Assembly (NCBI GenBank): GCA_016789025.1 | Contig: JAEURC010000049.1 | Span: forward strand, 1-35,538 | DNA: 35,538 nucleotides | Reading direction: 5' to 3' | Source of the DNA: Anaerolineales bacterium | Lineage (GTDB): Bacteria; Chloroflexota; Anaerolineae; Anaerolineales; Villigracilaceae | Made by a program: the position numbers and the translations under genes | Shown: positions 15,695-25,216 of the stretch, piece by piece | Position numbering within the stretch: position 1 is the stretch's first letter | Layout: each line of letters opens with the position of its first letter | The notes under the pieces: generated by a model | Told to the model about the DNA's origin: nothing | Database searches by the model: none | What the model saw: only the letters and a program-made list of their open reading frames with translations

Positions 15695-17827
15695 ATGAAC
15701 CAAAATATTCCTGAAGGAAACGCGTTCTTTTTCACGGCTTATTTTGTTGCCAATGGAGATCGCCTGCAACTCGCCCAATATTCAGATCCGCGCGCGAGGG
15801 AACCGCAGGCGACGATTCCGCGCGGGCATGAATTGTCTGTCCGGGATATTGAAGGGCATCTTACGCGCGGTTTTGTCAGGGTGGATGCGGCAAGCGGAAG
15901 ATCATTGCCCGAATCTTTGACTCAGTTTAATATGCTCCACTATATTCGTCAGTTCGAGTGCGAGTCTGCCGCGTTCATCCCCGTGATGCAGGGCGCGGAC
16001 ATGCGCGGTTTGGTAATGCTCGGCGCGCGACCAGGTCAGACCATCAGCGACGAATTGATCGACGCGTTTCAGCGCACGATCCAGCTGGCGACTAAAGTTG
16101 TCGCAAAATCCACGACACCATCGCAACCTGTGGAGCACGAACGGCGCTCCCTGGAAACCAAGGCGCTACAAGTTCTCGCATCCAGTGCGGCGACCGTCGT
16201 CGATTTGAAAACCCTTTATTCCTCCATTCACGATCAATTCATTAATGTCATAGGCGATCATGGATTTGTGATCGCGCTCTACGATGAGTCGACCAATTCG
16301 ATCAGCATCCCTTACCTGTACGAAGAGGGACAATTCTCATCCCTCGATACCTTCCCGCTCGGCGAGGGGCTCACATCCATTCTCATCCGCACACGCGAGC
16401 CTTTGATGGTAGTTTCAGATACCGAAAAACGGATCATAGCCATGGGAGCGAAAATATCCGGCAAACCTCCACGCTCGTGGATGGGCGTGCCCCTATTGGT
16501 GCGCGGAGAAGCCATCGGCGCGCTCATTGTGCAAGATCTGGAAAAAGAATACAGTTTTGACGATGACGACTTGCGATTTGCCATCGCAGTTGCAAGCCAG
16601 ATCTCTGGCGCCATTTATAATGTTCGGTTGTTGAATGAAAGCCAGCAGATCGTATTGCAGTTCGAAACCGCCGCCGAAATCGCGCGCGATATCAGCAGTT
16701 CGCTCGACCTGGACGAGTTGCTACAAAAAGCGGTAGATCTAATTCGGTTACGGTTCAATTTTTATCACGCGTCTGTTTTTCTAAAGGATATGCCTGGTGA
16801 GTTTGTCGTGGTGCGCGGGTCTACCGGCGACGCAGGCGCCCAACTGAAACGAACAAACCACAAACTTGGCGTTGGTTCAAAGTCGATCGTCGGCTTCGTG
16901 GCGGGCAAAGGCGAAGTCCTCGTTGTGAACGACACGACGCGAGACGCCACTTATTATCCGAATCCGGTCTTGCCAGATACTCGCGCAGAAGCGGCGATCC
17001 CTTTAAAAGTAGCGGATCGCATCCTCGGCGTTCTCGATGTGCAAAGCGAACGCGCGTATGCTTTTGCCAGCGATAATCTGCGCATCCTACAAATCCTTGC
17101 CGACCAATTGGCAATCGCAGTGATCAACACCGAATTGTTCTCGGAAACACAAGAACATCTCGCGCAACACCGCCTGCTTCATCACATCACCACCACCGCG
17201 GCGTCGGGAACCACACTAGACGAAGCGCTTTCTTCCGCGGTGAATGGACTGCAAGTGACATTGGGCGGCGATCGCGTTACCATCCTGTTGCTCAATAAAG
17301 AAAAGAATACCCTGGAGGTCAAAGCCGCGGTTGGGTATGCAGATGAGATCTACAAACAATCCATCACGCTCGGAAGCGGCGTCACCGGCTGGTCAGCCTT
17401 ACACCGCAAACCCTTGCGCGTCGCGAATGTTCGGCAGGACTCGCGCTATATTGAAGGTAGCCCGAACACGCAATCTGAATTGGCAATTCCCCTGCTCTAC
17501 CGAGGTGAATTGTTGGGCGTTTTGAATGTGGAAAGCGAGCAAGTTGGGGCGTATACAGAGAACGATGAGGAACTACTCGGAACATTGGGAAGCAGTCTCG
17601 CGGCGATCATTGCCAACGCGCGCCTTCTCGAACAAATCCGCTCGCAGGCAGAGCGCGAAAGAATCATCTTTGAAATATCCGACAAAATTCGGCGCACCAC
17701 AGACATGCAAGCCATCCTCGCAACGACCGCCAGCGAACTTACTCGCGCCGTTGGCGCAACCAGCGCGCGAATCAAACTTGCGGTCGGCGTCGACGACAAG
17801 AAAGATCAGGAAAGTCAGCCAGCATGA
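15695..17827 (+). CDS. Soluble multi-GAF protein, array member 1
   Basis: A 710-residue cytoplasmic protein with no signal peptide or membrane helix. Residues about 8-138 look like a degenerate GAF domain (FIPVMQGADMRGLVMLGARPG). Three clearer GAF domains follow at about 155-312 (MGVPLLVRGEAIGALIVQD), 320-483 (YYPNPVLPDTRAEAAIPL, ILGVLDVQSE) and 488-650 (SELAIPLLYRGELLGVLNVESE). The C-terminal 60 residues (ERIIFEISDKIRRTTDMQAI onward) form the same tail that ends the membrane sensors. GAF domains bind cyclic nucleotides, tetrapyrroles or other small ligands; the ligand is not readable here. No output domain is present. It lies 15 bp after receiver 2 and overlaps the next gene by 4 bp. It may be the cytoplasmic hub of the array. 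Confidence 0.88.
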   Translation: MNQNIPEGNAFFFTAYFVANGDRLQLAQYSDPRAREPQATIPRGHELSVRDIEGHLTRGFVRVDAASGRSLPESLTQFNMLHYIRQFECESAAFIPVMQGADMRGLVMLGARPGQTISDELIDAFQRTIQLATKVVAKSTTPSQPVEHERRSLETKALQVLASSAATVVDLKTLYSSIHDQFINVIGDHGFVIALYDESTNSISIPYLYEEGQFSSLDTFPLGEGLTSILIRTREPLMVVSDTEKRIIAMGAKISGKPPRSWMGVPLLVRGEAIGALIVQDLEKEYSFDDDDLRFAIAVASQISGAIYNVRLLNESQQIVLQFETAAEIARDISSSLDLDELLQKAVDLIRLRFNFYHASVFLKDMPGEFVVVRGSTGDAGAQLKRTNHKLGVGSKSIVGFVAGKGEVLVVNDTTRDATYYPNPVLPDTRAEAAIPLKVADRILGVLDVQSERAYAFASDNLRILQILADQLAIAVINTELFSETQEHLAQHRLLHHITTTAASGTTLDEALSSAVNGLQVTLGGDRVTILLLNKEKNTLEVKAAVGYADEIYKQSITLGSGVTGWSALHRKPLRVANVRQDSRYIEGSPNTQSELAIPLLYRGELLGVLNVESEQVGAYTENDEELLGTLGSSLAAIIANARLLEQIRSQAERERIIFEISDKIRRTTDMQAILATTASELTRAVGATSARIKLAVGVDDKKDQESQPA

Positions 17828-19755
17828 GTTCTAACATTTCTTTTGAACGTCTCTTTGCCCGACTAGGCGGCTGGCACCTGGCGCTTATCATCGGACTCGT
17901 ACAAGTGATCGCCATTTTGGGCGCGATACCCGGAATTGTTTCGATTCGCGTCAACACTCCAAGCGGCGAATTGCAACCAGGCTTTCTTGCCATTCTCGCT
18001 CCCGCTCTGATTGTGGTTACTTTTTTAACTTTACTACTCGTAGGCATGAGATTGACAACCACCGCCAGAAAAAGACTGGACGAAATATCCGGTAAACCAT
18101 CCACCATCACCCCACCCAACGATGAACTTGCCGCCTGGCGCGAGTTGACCAGCTTGACGATTCGTTATGGACTTGCTTCCGTTGCAATCGCCTTTGTTCT
18201 TAATGTAATCCCGACAACCGCTTTAGTTGCAATTTCAGACAGATCAACATCGACAAGCGCGCTCGTACCAGGAAATGCGATCTCTATCCTGATGGGCGGA
18301 AGCGCCGCAGTATTAGGATATGCCATACTTGCCACTTTTCTCTTGGGTCGCTTCACTCTGCCATTTCGGCTGTTACTAACCCCCGAAGATTTCGAAAGTC
18401 AAATGAAGGGTCGGGCAGGAGTGTTAGTGCTATCCAAGTTCCTTGTCCTCATGTTTGCCATCATCATTATCAGCATTCTCATTCTCGCCCCCATCGGCTA
18501 CCAACAAGCGTCCCGGATCCTGCTCACAAAGGATATCTCGACGATCTTTCAGGATCTTCAAACACACATCATTGCCTTGAGTGTTCTTGTCCTCGCTCTG
18601 GGAATCGCAATCGCCTATCTTGCCTCACGGTCAATCTCAGATCCGGTAACCGACCTTCTCAAAACATTTGACCGCATCGAACAAGGCGACCTATCTGCAA
18701 GAGCGCCGATCAGCGCAACAGACGAACTTGGAATCGTGATCATCCATTTTAATCGTATGGTGGCGCGCCTCGAATCCCTGCAAGGCTATCTCGAACAGCA
18801 AGTGACAGAACGGACAAAGCAATTATCAGCCACAAATGAGATCGGGCGGGTTGCCGCATCGAGTTTGGATCCCTCAGAAATGCTCTCAAGCATCGTCAAC
18901 TTATTCACTGAAAAATTTGGATATTATTTTGTAGGCGTGTACCTGCTTGATTCCAGTGAAAAGTGGGCTGAACTCAAAGAAGCCAGCGGAGAGGCGGGGA
19001 AATTACTCTTGAAAAGCCGGCACCGGACGGATGTTTCAAGTAGCAATCTTGTTGGGCTCGCCATCCGTGACCGGGCTCCTAAATCGTACCCTCATACTAC
19101 AGGCGAAAAGTATCGCGCCAACCTGCCAGTGCTTCCATATACCCGTTCTGAACTCGCGCTTCCGCTACTAGCCAGCGACAGGGTCATTGGCGCCCTTAAC
19201 CTTCATTCCGTCCGCGAAACCGATTTTAGTCCAGATGTGGTCAGTACCTTACAAAACATGGCGAATCAAGTTGCCATCGCCCTTGAGAATGCCCGCTTGT
19301 TTCAGGATGCGCAGCAAAATATACGGGAACTACGCGCGATCCAAAAGCAATACTTGTTCACCGGCTGGAGTGGAATCACCAGCCAGCCCGAGGAGTTGGA
19401 ATACGGTGTCGGCGACGAGTCAGACGAGAAAGCCCGTCAGATGGAAATCCCCATCAGTCTGCGCGATCAAATTCTGGGTCAGATACGGCTCGAAAGCCCG
19501 GAGGAATGGACGCCGGAGGAGGAATCTCTCGTCAGTGCTGTGGCAACACAAGCCGCAGTGGCTCTCGAAAACGCGCGCCTGGTGAGCGAATCGAGGCAGA
19601 TCGCCTTGCGTGAGCGTATGTTATCTGAGATCAACTCAAAAATTTGGGCATCCACAACAGTGGAAGGCGTTATGCAGACCGTTGTGAAAGAATTGGGCAG
19701 ACGATACGATGCATCTCGCGCCACTATCGAATTGACGCTGGACGAGGCAGAATAG
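17824..19755 (+). CDS. Polytopic membrane HAMP-GAF sensor, array member 2
   Basis: A 643-residue integral membrane protein. About six hydrophobic helices are visible (roughly 20-42, 55-76, 117-138, 149-175, 204-224, 247-270) with no large extracytoplasmic domain. A HAMP domain follows at about 270-320 (ISDPVTDLLKTFDRIEQGDL, TDELGIVIIHFNRM), then a coiled coil (QQVTERTKQL). A GAF domain spans about 335-493 (LPYTRSELALPLLASDRVIG). The conserved linker has a Trp near 512, and the compact core is MEIPISLRDQILGQI near 540. The tail at 594-643 is RERMLSEINSKI to RATIELTLDEAE. There is no kinase or cyclase output. The start overlaps the preceding stop as ATGA. Confidence 0.87.
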   Translation: MSSNISFERLFARLGGWHLALIIGLVQVIAILGAIPGIVSIRVNTPSGELQPGFLAILAPALIVVTFLTLLLVGMRLTTTARKRLDEISGKPSTITPPNDELAAWRELTSLTIRYGLASVAIAFVLNVIPTTALVAISDRSTSTSALVPGNAISILMGGSAAVLGYAILATFLLGRFTLPFRLLLTPEDFESQMKGRAGVLVLSKFLVLMFAIIIISILILAPIGYQQASRILLTKDISTIFQDLQTHIIALSVLVLALGIAIAYLASRSISDPVTDLLKTFDRIEQGDLSARAPISATDELGIVIIHFNRMVARLESLQGYLEQQVTERTKQLSATNEIGRVAASSLDPSEMLSSIVNLFTEKFGYYFVGVYLLDSSEKWAELKEASGEAGKLLLKSRHRTDVSSSNLVGLAIRDRAPKSYPHTTGEKYRANLPVLPYTRSELALPLLASDRVIGALNLHSVRETDFSPDVVSTLQNMANQVAIALENARLFQDAQQNIRELRAIQKQYLFTGWSGITSQPEELEYGVGDESDEKARQMEIPISLRDQILGQIRLESPEEWTPEEESLVSAVATQAAVALENARLVSESRQIALRERMLSEINSKIWASTTVEGVMQTVVKELGRRYDASRATIELTLDEAE

Positions 19756-19758
19756 CCC

Positions 19759-21633
19759 ATGGATACGCAGCGACACCCCACACTTTTTTCCCGGCTCGCA
19801 ATTGCGCTCACCCTTCTGGCAGCGCTCTCAACAGCGGTTGTGACTTATTTCTTCTACCTCAATTTCAAAATGGAGCAACGGGAGAACTTGCGCAAACGGC
19901 TGGAGGATATTGCCACGCTGGCCGGATATCAACAGAATGGCGACGTGTTTGAACAGGTCGCCAACCAGGGCGATGAGTTCTTTCAACAGATTCACGCGGT
20001 GAATTTAAGGATCAAACAATCAGACCCCGATCTGGCGTTCGTTTACACCATGAGGAAGTCCGGAGACGCCATTTCTTTCGTTGTCGATGCAGGCGCGCCT
20101 GGCGAACCGGACATTTCTGCGTATGGCGATATTTACCTGGAACCCAGCGAAACCCTCATCGCCCTTTTTGACAGCATGTCTGGCACTGTAGTAGAGCAGG
20201 AAATTTACACGGATGAATTTGGGTCTTTCTTATCCGCCTATACACCGATCTACACGACCGACAAAAGACTCGTTGGGGTGCTTGGCGTGGACATATCTGC
20301 AACGACAATCCTTCGTAATGAAGTGATATTTCGCAACAGATTGATTGTCATCAACATCATCGCCTATATAGCCATTATTTTTACTGGGTTTTTGATCGCA
20401 AACTACCTTGCCAAACCGATCATTGAGTTAAAGGACGCCGCAAACCGCATCAGCAAGGGCGATTTTTCCGGCAAGATTTACAACATTCCACGCACTCGTG
20501 AGTTAGCCGAACTCGCAACGAACTTCAACGCGATGACCGAGAACTTAAACAAGTTAATCACCGACCTTGAACGCTTGGTAGCGGAACGAACAGAGGTAAT
20601 CACGCGCAGGACCGACCAACTCCGCGCCGCATCGTATATCGTACGACAAGCCGGCGAATTACAGGATCTGCCGCGCTTACTGAACACCTTTGTTCAACTT
20701 GTCTCTGATCAATTCGGCTACTATCATACGGGAATTTATTTAGTCAACGACTCCGGGGATGAACTGACTCTGCGCTCCGCCTCTTCTGAAGGCGGGAAGC
20801 GCATGATGAAACAAGAACACTCTTTACGACCTAGCGCACAAGACGTTGTAAATTACGTGACTCAAACAAAAAAACCGAAAATCATCGCTGATGTTGGTGC
20901 TGATGCAACCGTTTTCAACAATCCCGATCTACCCTTGACGCGTTCTGAGATCGCAGTGCCTCTTCTCATCCGAGGTCGCTTGTTGGGCGTTTTGGATGTT
21001 CAGTCCGACAAGCCATCTGCATTCGCAACACAAGACACGGATGTCTTCGAGACCCTTGCCGACCAATTGGCAGTTGCGATAGACAACGCGCGCCTGCTGG
21101 AAGAATCGCAAGCGGCGTTGAAGCAGTTAGAATCAATCACAGCATCACGGACGCACGACGCATGGGATCAAAAATTAAAGGGTAAGCCCAAGGTCGTCAC
21201 CTATACTCCGCTTGGTATGCGCGCTGAAAAACCCGTCGATGCAGATTCAAGGGAGGGCGTTCAAATTCCAGTAACTTTGCGAGGACAAAAGATCGGCAAA
21301 ATCACGCTTGCCAAAAAGGATGCCGCGCCATTGAATCAACAGGACCGGGAGATGATCGACGAGGTTGCAACACAAGCCGGGCTGGCTATCGAAAACATTC
21401 GCCTACTGGAAGACGCCACTGCGCGAGCAAAACAAGAGCAACTCGTTGGCGGTCTTGCTTTCCGGTTCAGCCAGGCGCTCGATGTCGATTCTCTTCTTCA
21501 AACCGCTACTCGCGAACTCGGACAAATCCCCGGAGTAGAAGAGGCAACCATTGTACTCGTGCAACAATCCGAACAGGATGCGCAACCACATCCAGCGGCT
21601 AGTAGGCAGCCAGCGCGAAAGAACGCACCATGA
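19759..21633 (+). CDS. Cache-like HAMP-GAF sensor, array member 3
   Basis: A 624-residue two-helix membrane sensor. TM1 (12-34) and TM2 (about 195-217) enclose an extracytoplasmic domain of about 160 residues. That domain's ending, FLSAYTPIYTTDKRLVGVLG followed by VDISA, is typical of single Cache/PDC folds that bind small metabolites. A HAMP domain (216-270, LAKPIIELKDAANRISKGDF) and coiled coil precede a GAF domain (295-450) with VFNNPDLPLTRSEIAVPL. The linker, compact core (VQIPVTLRGQKIG near 500) and tail (to about 610) follow, then a disordered QDAQPHPAASRQPARK end. No transmitter domain is present. It starts 3 bp after member 2 and overlaps member 4 by 4 bp. Confidence 0.88.
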   Translation: MDTQRHPTLFSRLAIALTLLAALSTAVVTYFFYLNFKMEQRENLRKRLEDIATLAGYQQNGDVFEQVANQGDEFFQQIHAVNLRIKQSDPDLAFVYTMRKSGDAISFVVDAGAPGEPDISAYGDIYLEPSETLIALFDSMSGTVVEQEIYTDEFGSFLSAYTPIYTTDKRLVGVLGVDISATTILRNEVIFRNRLIVINIIAYIAIIFTGFLIANYLAKPIIELKDAANRISKGDFSGKIYNIPRTRELAELATNFNAMTENLNKLITDLERLVAERTEVITRRTDQLRAASYIVRQAGELQDLPRLLNTFVQLVSDQFGYYHTGIYLVNDSGDELTLRSASSEGGKRMMKQEHSLRPSAQDVVNYVTQTKKPKIIADVGADATVFNNPDLPLTRSEIAVPLLIRGRLLGVLDVQSDKPSAFATQDTDVFETLADQLAVAIDNARLLEESQAALKQLESITASRTHDAWDQKLKGKPKVVTYTPLGMRAEKPVDADSREGVQIPVTLRGQKIGKITLAKKDAAPLNQQDREMIDEVATQAGLAIENIRLLEDATARAKQEQLVGGLAFRFSQALDVDSLLQTATRELGQIPGVEEATIVLVQQSEQDAQPHPAASRQPARKNAP

Positions 21634-23807
21634 TCCTAACGCGCAAACTACTCGCCCCGACGCTGATCCTGCTGGTGATTTTGCTCGCCGGCCTATTTGG
21701 GTATTTTTACGTGAATCTCCACAACGCGTCGCACGCCTCAGAAGAGGCAAGCATGGCGTCATTTAACGACTCGTTCAAAGCCGAACTTGCCAACCAGGAG
21801 CGATTAGCCATCTCTCTGGCTTTGCAATCTGCTAACTCAATCGATGTGCAGGACGCCATTACAAAACGCGACACCCAAATGTTGACAAGTATTTCCGAAC
21901 CGGTTTTTACAGAACTAGCCGACAGATCTAACATCGTTACATATCAATTTCATCTACCAGACGGCTCACTTTTATATTCGGCAAGCCATGATACGAATGA
22001 ATCGCCTTTTGTCGCAAGCCCTGCAGTAATGGCGGTCAATTCGGACAACCAACCGGTATCCGGCTTGGTGATCAACGAGAACACCCTCGGCATCGTGGGG
22101 GTTGCGCCGGTTTTTAATCGAGGCAAATATATAGGTTGTGTTGAAATTGCAGTCGGGCTGGACGCGCCATTGTTAGCCCGGATGAAGGAGAAGTATGGCG
22201 GGGATTGGAGAATTTTATTGGTCCAAGGATTAGCGTCGAGCACAGTCAACGCCCCGCCAGTGGAAGACTCGAACTTTGTAGTTTTTGCATCCACGCAAGG
22301 CAACCAAATTACCGCAAAAACTGAAAACTACCTACGCGTTCAAGAAGGTGAAACCACAATTATTCACCCCACAGTGAACGGGAATTCATACGCGGTCATG
22401 TCATCGCCTTTGTATGATTTCTCGGGTAACCTGCTGGGTGCGCTTGATATCGTATACAACCACACGCACCTGACCAACGAACAGAATAATCGTATTGCCG
22501 TGGCTGGGCTGGTAACCCTGGCTGTGTTGCTCTTGGGCGCCTTCATCTTGATCACTTCGACACGTCGAACGCTCTCCCCCATTCAAGCGTTAACCCGCGC
22601 TGCGGCAGAAATTACCGAAGGGCATTCCGCTTCTTATGTGAACGTGGAGTCGGAAGGCGATGAGATTGGCGTGCTCATTCGCGCGTTCAACCGAATGACA
22701 ACACAATTGCGCGGTTCCATATCCAACCTTGAACAACGAATTGCCGATCGCACCCACGAACTGGAACAACAAGCTAAGCGGTTACGCGTTGCAACCGAGA
22801 TCTCCCAATTTTCCGCCTCGGAACGCGACTTGAATAAAACCCTCGAACGGGTGGGCCACTTGCTCATGAGCCGACTTGAGTGTTCGTTTGTAGGGATCTT
22901 TTTATTGGAAAAAGACGGCACGCATGCCATCCTTGCATCATCGCCGACCAAAGCCGGTAAAAGCCGCATTCAACAAAAATTTAGGTTACCGGTCAACTTT
23001 GAAACAGTGGTTGGCTTTGTGGCGAAGACCGGCGAGGCTCGAATCGCCCCAGACGTGCGGTTCAGCGCCACCCAGTTCTCAGATACCTTCCTACCGGAAT
23101 CGCGATCCGAAATCATTCTGGCATTGAAATCTGAAAATAAAACTATCGGTGTTCTCGATATCCATAGCGAAAAAGAGGGCGCCTTCCGCCAAGCCGATTT
23201 GTCTGTAATGCAGATCATTGCCGATCAACTCTCGTCTGCCATCGAGCGTTCCAGACTTTCACAGGAATCCAGTCGTTATTTATCAGACTTGGAACAAGCC
23301 TATGGAAGAAATACCCGCGAGGGATGGAGAAAATTTATCACTGCCCGCCAACTCCAGAATCGAGGGTACCGATTCGACAACATCCGCATTGAGCCTTCTG
23401 AAGAAATCTCCGGGATTGGGCGCAAGGCGATCGAACAAGGAATCACCGTTGCCACACCCGTTGCTACTGCAAACCAGGAGATTGCGATACCAATCAAATT
23501 CCGCGGACAAACCATCGGCATTGTTCAGGCAAAACTCAGGGAAGGGAGCGGCGAAACGATTGTCACAACTCTCGAGCAAGCCATTGATCGCCTGGCATCT
23601 TCCCTCGAAAGCGCCCGTTTGTATGAGGAAGCTCAGATCAGGGCAAATCGCGAGCAGGCGATATCCCAGATTGCAAGTTTGATCGGCTCGTCGAGTGACT
23701 ACGAATCAATTTTGCGAACCACGGTACGCGAGATTGGCAACGTCCTGACCGACACAGATGTCATAATTCAACTGGCAAGCACGACCGGGAATGACGGACA
23801 AGCGTAA
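21630..23807 (+). CDS. dCache_3-like HAMP-GAF sensor, array member 4
   Basis: A 725-residue membrane sensor. TM1 is 8-29 and TM2 about 288-310, enclosing about 255 extracytoplasmic residues. These match double Cache type 3: YQFHLPDGSLLYSASHD, VSGLVINENTLGIVGVAPVF, GKYIGCVEIAVGL, then KYGGDWRILLV in the second lobe and MSSPLYDFSGNLLGALDIVY. HAMP (310-365) and the coiled coil LEQRIADRTHELEQQ lead to a GAF domain (390-545). There the usual NNPDLP stretch is replaced by QFSDTFLPESRSEIILAL. The linker has GW and GYRFDNI; the compact core is EIAIPIKFRGQTIGIV; the tail runs from REQAISQIASLI to DTDVIIQL. No output domain is seen. Confidence 0.88.
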   Translation: MILTRKLLAPTLILLVILLAGLFGYFYVNLHNASHASEEASMASFNDSFKAELANQERLAISLALQSANSIDVQDAITKRDTQMLTSISEPVFTELADRSNIVTYQFHLPDGSLLYSASHDTNESPFVASPAVMAVNSDNQPVSGLVINENTLGIVGVAPVFNRGKYIGCVEIAVGLDAPLLARMKEKYGGDWRILLVQGLASSTVNAPPVEDSNFVVFASTQGNQITAKTENYLRVQEGETTIIHPTVNGNSYAVMSSPLYDFSGNLLGALDIVYNHTHLTNEQNNRIAVAGLVTLAVLLLGAFILITSTRRTLSPIQALTRAAAEITEGHSASYVNVESEGDEIGVLIRAFNRMTTQLRGSISNLEQRIADRTHELEQQAKRLRVATEISQFSASERDLNKTLERVGHLLMSRLECSFVGIFLLEKDGTHAILASSPTKAGKSRIQQKFRLPVNFETVVGFVAKTGEARIAPDVRFSATQFSDTFLPESRSEIILALKSENKTIGVLDIHSEKEGAFRQADLSVMQIIADQLSSAIERSRLSQESSRYLSDLEQAYGRNTREGWRKFITARQLQNRGYRFDNIRIEPSEEISGIGRKAIEQGITVATPVATANQEIAIPIKFRGQTIGIVQAKLREGSGETIVTTLEQAIDRLASSLESARLYEEAQIRANREQAISQIASLIGSSSDYESILRTTVREIGNVLTDTDVIIQLASTTGNDGQA

Positions 23808-23834
23808 GCCCCGTCTATCATCGATTCGATTTTT

Positions 23835-25205
23835 ATGGATAATCTCTCCAAACACCGCTCTCGATCAAACATCCTGCGATATACCATATTAGGCGTCGGG
23901 TTTGGTTTCCTATTCCCGGTCACCGCCACGATCCTTCGCTTTGCTGATCTCGATCAGCCGTTTTCGTTCGAATCTATTCGATCGTTGCATTTCACAGAAC
24001 CGCTCCTATGGATCATTGACAGCGCACCATTTATTTTGGGCACCTTTGCCGCAATTGCCGGCATCCGCCAGGATCGCCTCGTTGTTCTAAATCAGGAAGT
24101 AAGCCAAAAAAACCTGGAATTCGAACGATCGCAAATTGCTCTCGATCAACGAGTACATGAACGCACGCTTGCGCTTGAAAAACAATCGGCAAAATTCCAG
24201 TTTGTTGCCAATGCGGCTCGGCGGATCACATTGGCGCAGGATATCGATTCCCTGCTCCATGAAGTCATCGGGTTGGTTAGGGAACAATTTGAAAATTATC
24301 GATCCTCGATTTATCTGCTCAACGGCGAACTGAATTCGGATATCCTAACCCTGGCAGCCACAGACAGCCATCAACATAATGAGCGCATCCTTGCAAATAC
24401 CAACACCATCGTTGGAACCACCGCACTTCTAGGAGAAGTACGTGTCGTCTCGGACGTGGCAACGGATGGCGCGCGCCTTGAAGAAACCGGCCGCCCGTCA
24501 ACCGGCTCGGAACTCGCCATCCCTTTGCAGGTTAGGGAAAAAATCATTGGCGTTCTGCACATTCAGAGCCCTCATAAATATGCCTTTGGTGAAGAAGAGG
24601 TCGATCTCCTGACCGCACTTGCAAACCAAGTAGCCGCCGGAATCAATACCACCAAACTTTATAACGAAGCGAAAGCATCACTCGCAGAATCACAAGCAAC
24701 GATTGAGCAATATGTTCACTTGGAATGGAAAAACTTCAACCAAGTGATCGAGCAAACCGGTTTCATATTCGACGGGAGGCAGGTAACGCCGCTGAACGGA
24801 CAGGTTAGGTTTGCGCGCGAAAAATCGATCGTTCAGACCGGCGGTCTTTCACTGGACAAGAAATCAGCCAACGTGACCGTTCCCATCAAACTCCGCGGGC
24901 TGACGATTGGCATACTGGAAGTTCGACCGAAAAAAGGCAAGCGGGAATGGACGGAAGACGAGCTGTCTCTGCTCGAAGCCGCTGCCGACCGCGCCGCATT
25001 CGCCCTTGAAAACGCGCGCCTTGTGAACGGCGCGCAACGTCGAGCATCGCGAGAGCGGGCGATCGGCGAGATCGCCAATAAGATTGGAGCCGTTAGCGAT
25101 CGCAACACAATCCTCCAAACAGCCGTGGAGGAGCTTGGCAGAAGGATCGGTAACGCCGAGGTCACCATTGAACTGGAAAGCAACCCTGAAGCGATCGACC
25201 CTTAA
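23835..25205 (+). CDS. Two-helix membrane GAF sensor without HAMP, array member 5
   Basis: At 456 residues this is the shortest member. Two hydrophobic helices (about 14-36 and 58-78, ILRYTILGVGFGFLFPVTAT and LLWIIDSAPFILGTFAAIAG) flank a short external loop. This N-terminal unit is seen in front of other bacterial sensor proteins, but I know of no ligand for it. There is no HAMP. A coiled coil (RVHERTLALEKQS) leads to a GAF domain (118-280) whose ligand-region sequence, RLEETGRPSTGSELAIPL, lacks the NNPDLP motif. The linker contains LEWKNFNQ and GFIFDG. The core is VTVPIKLRGLTIGILEV; the tail runs from RERAIGEIANKIGAV to NAEVTIELE. No output domain is present. Confidence 0.87.
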   Translation: MDNLSKHRSRSNILRYTILGVGFGFLFPVTATILRFADLDQPFSFESIRSLHFTEPLLWIIDSAPFILGTFAAIAGIRQDRLVVLNQEVSQKNLEFERSQIALDQRVHERTLALEKQSAKFQFVANAARRITLAQDIDSLLHEVIGLVREQFENYRSSIYLLNGELNSDILTLAATDSHQHNERILANTNTIVGTTALLGEVRVVSDVATDGARLEETGRPSTGSELAIPLQVREKIIGVLHIQSPHKYAFGEEEVDLLTALANQVAAGINTTKLYNEAKASLAESQATIEQYVHLEWKNFNQVIEQTGFIFDGRQVTPLNGQVRFAREKSIVQTGGLSLDKKSANVTVPIKLRGLTIGILEVRPKKGKREWTEDELSLLEAAADRAAFALENARLVNGAQRRASRERAIGEIANKIGAVSDRNTILQTAVEELGRRIGNAEVTIELESNPEAIDP

Positions 25206-25216
25206 AAGGCGCAGCC

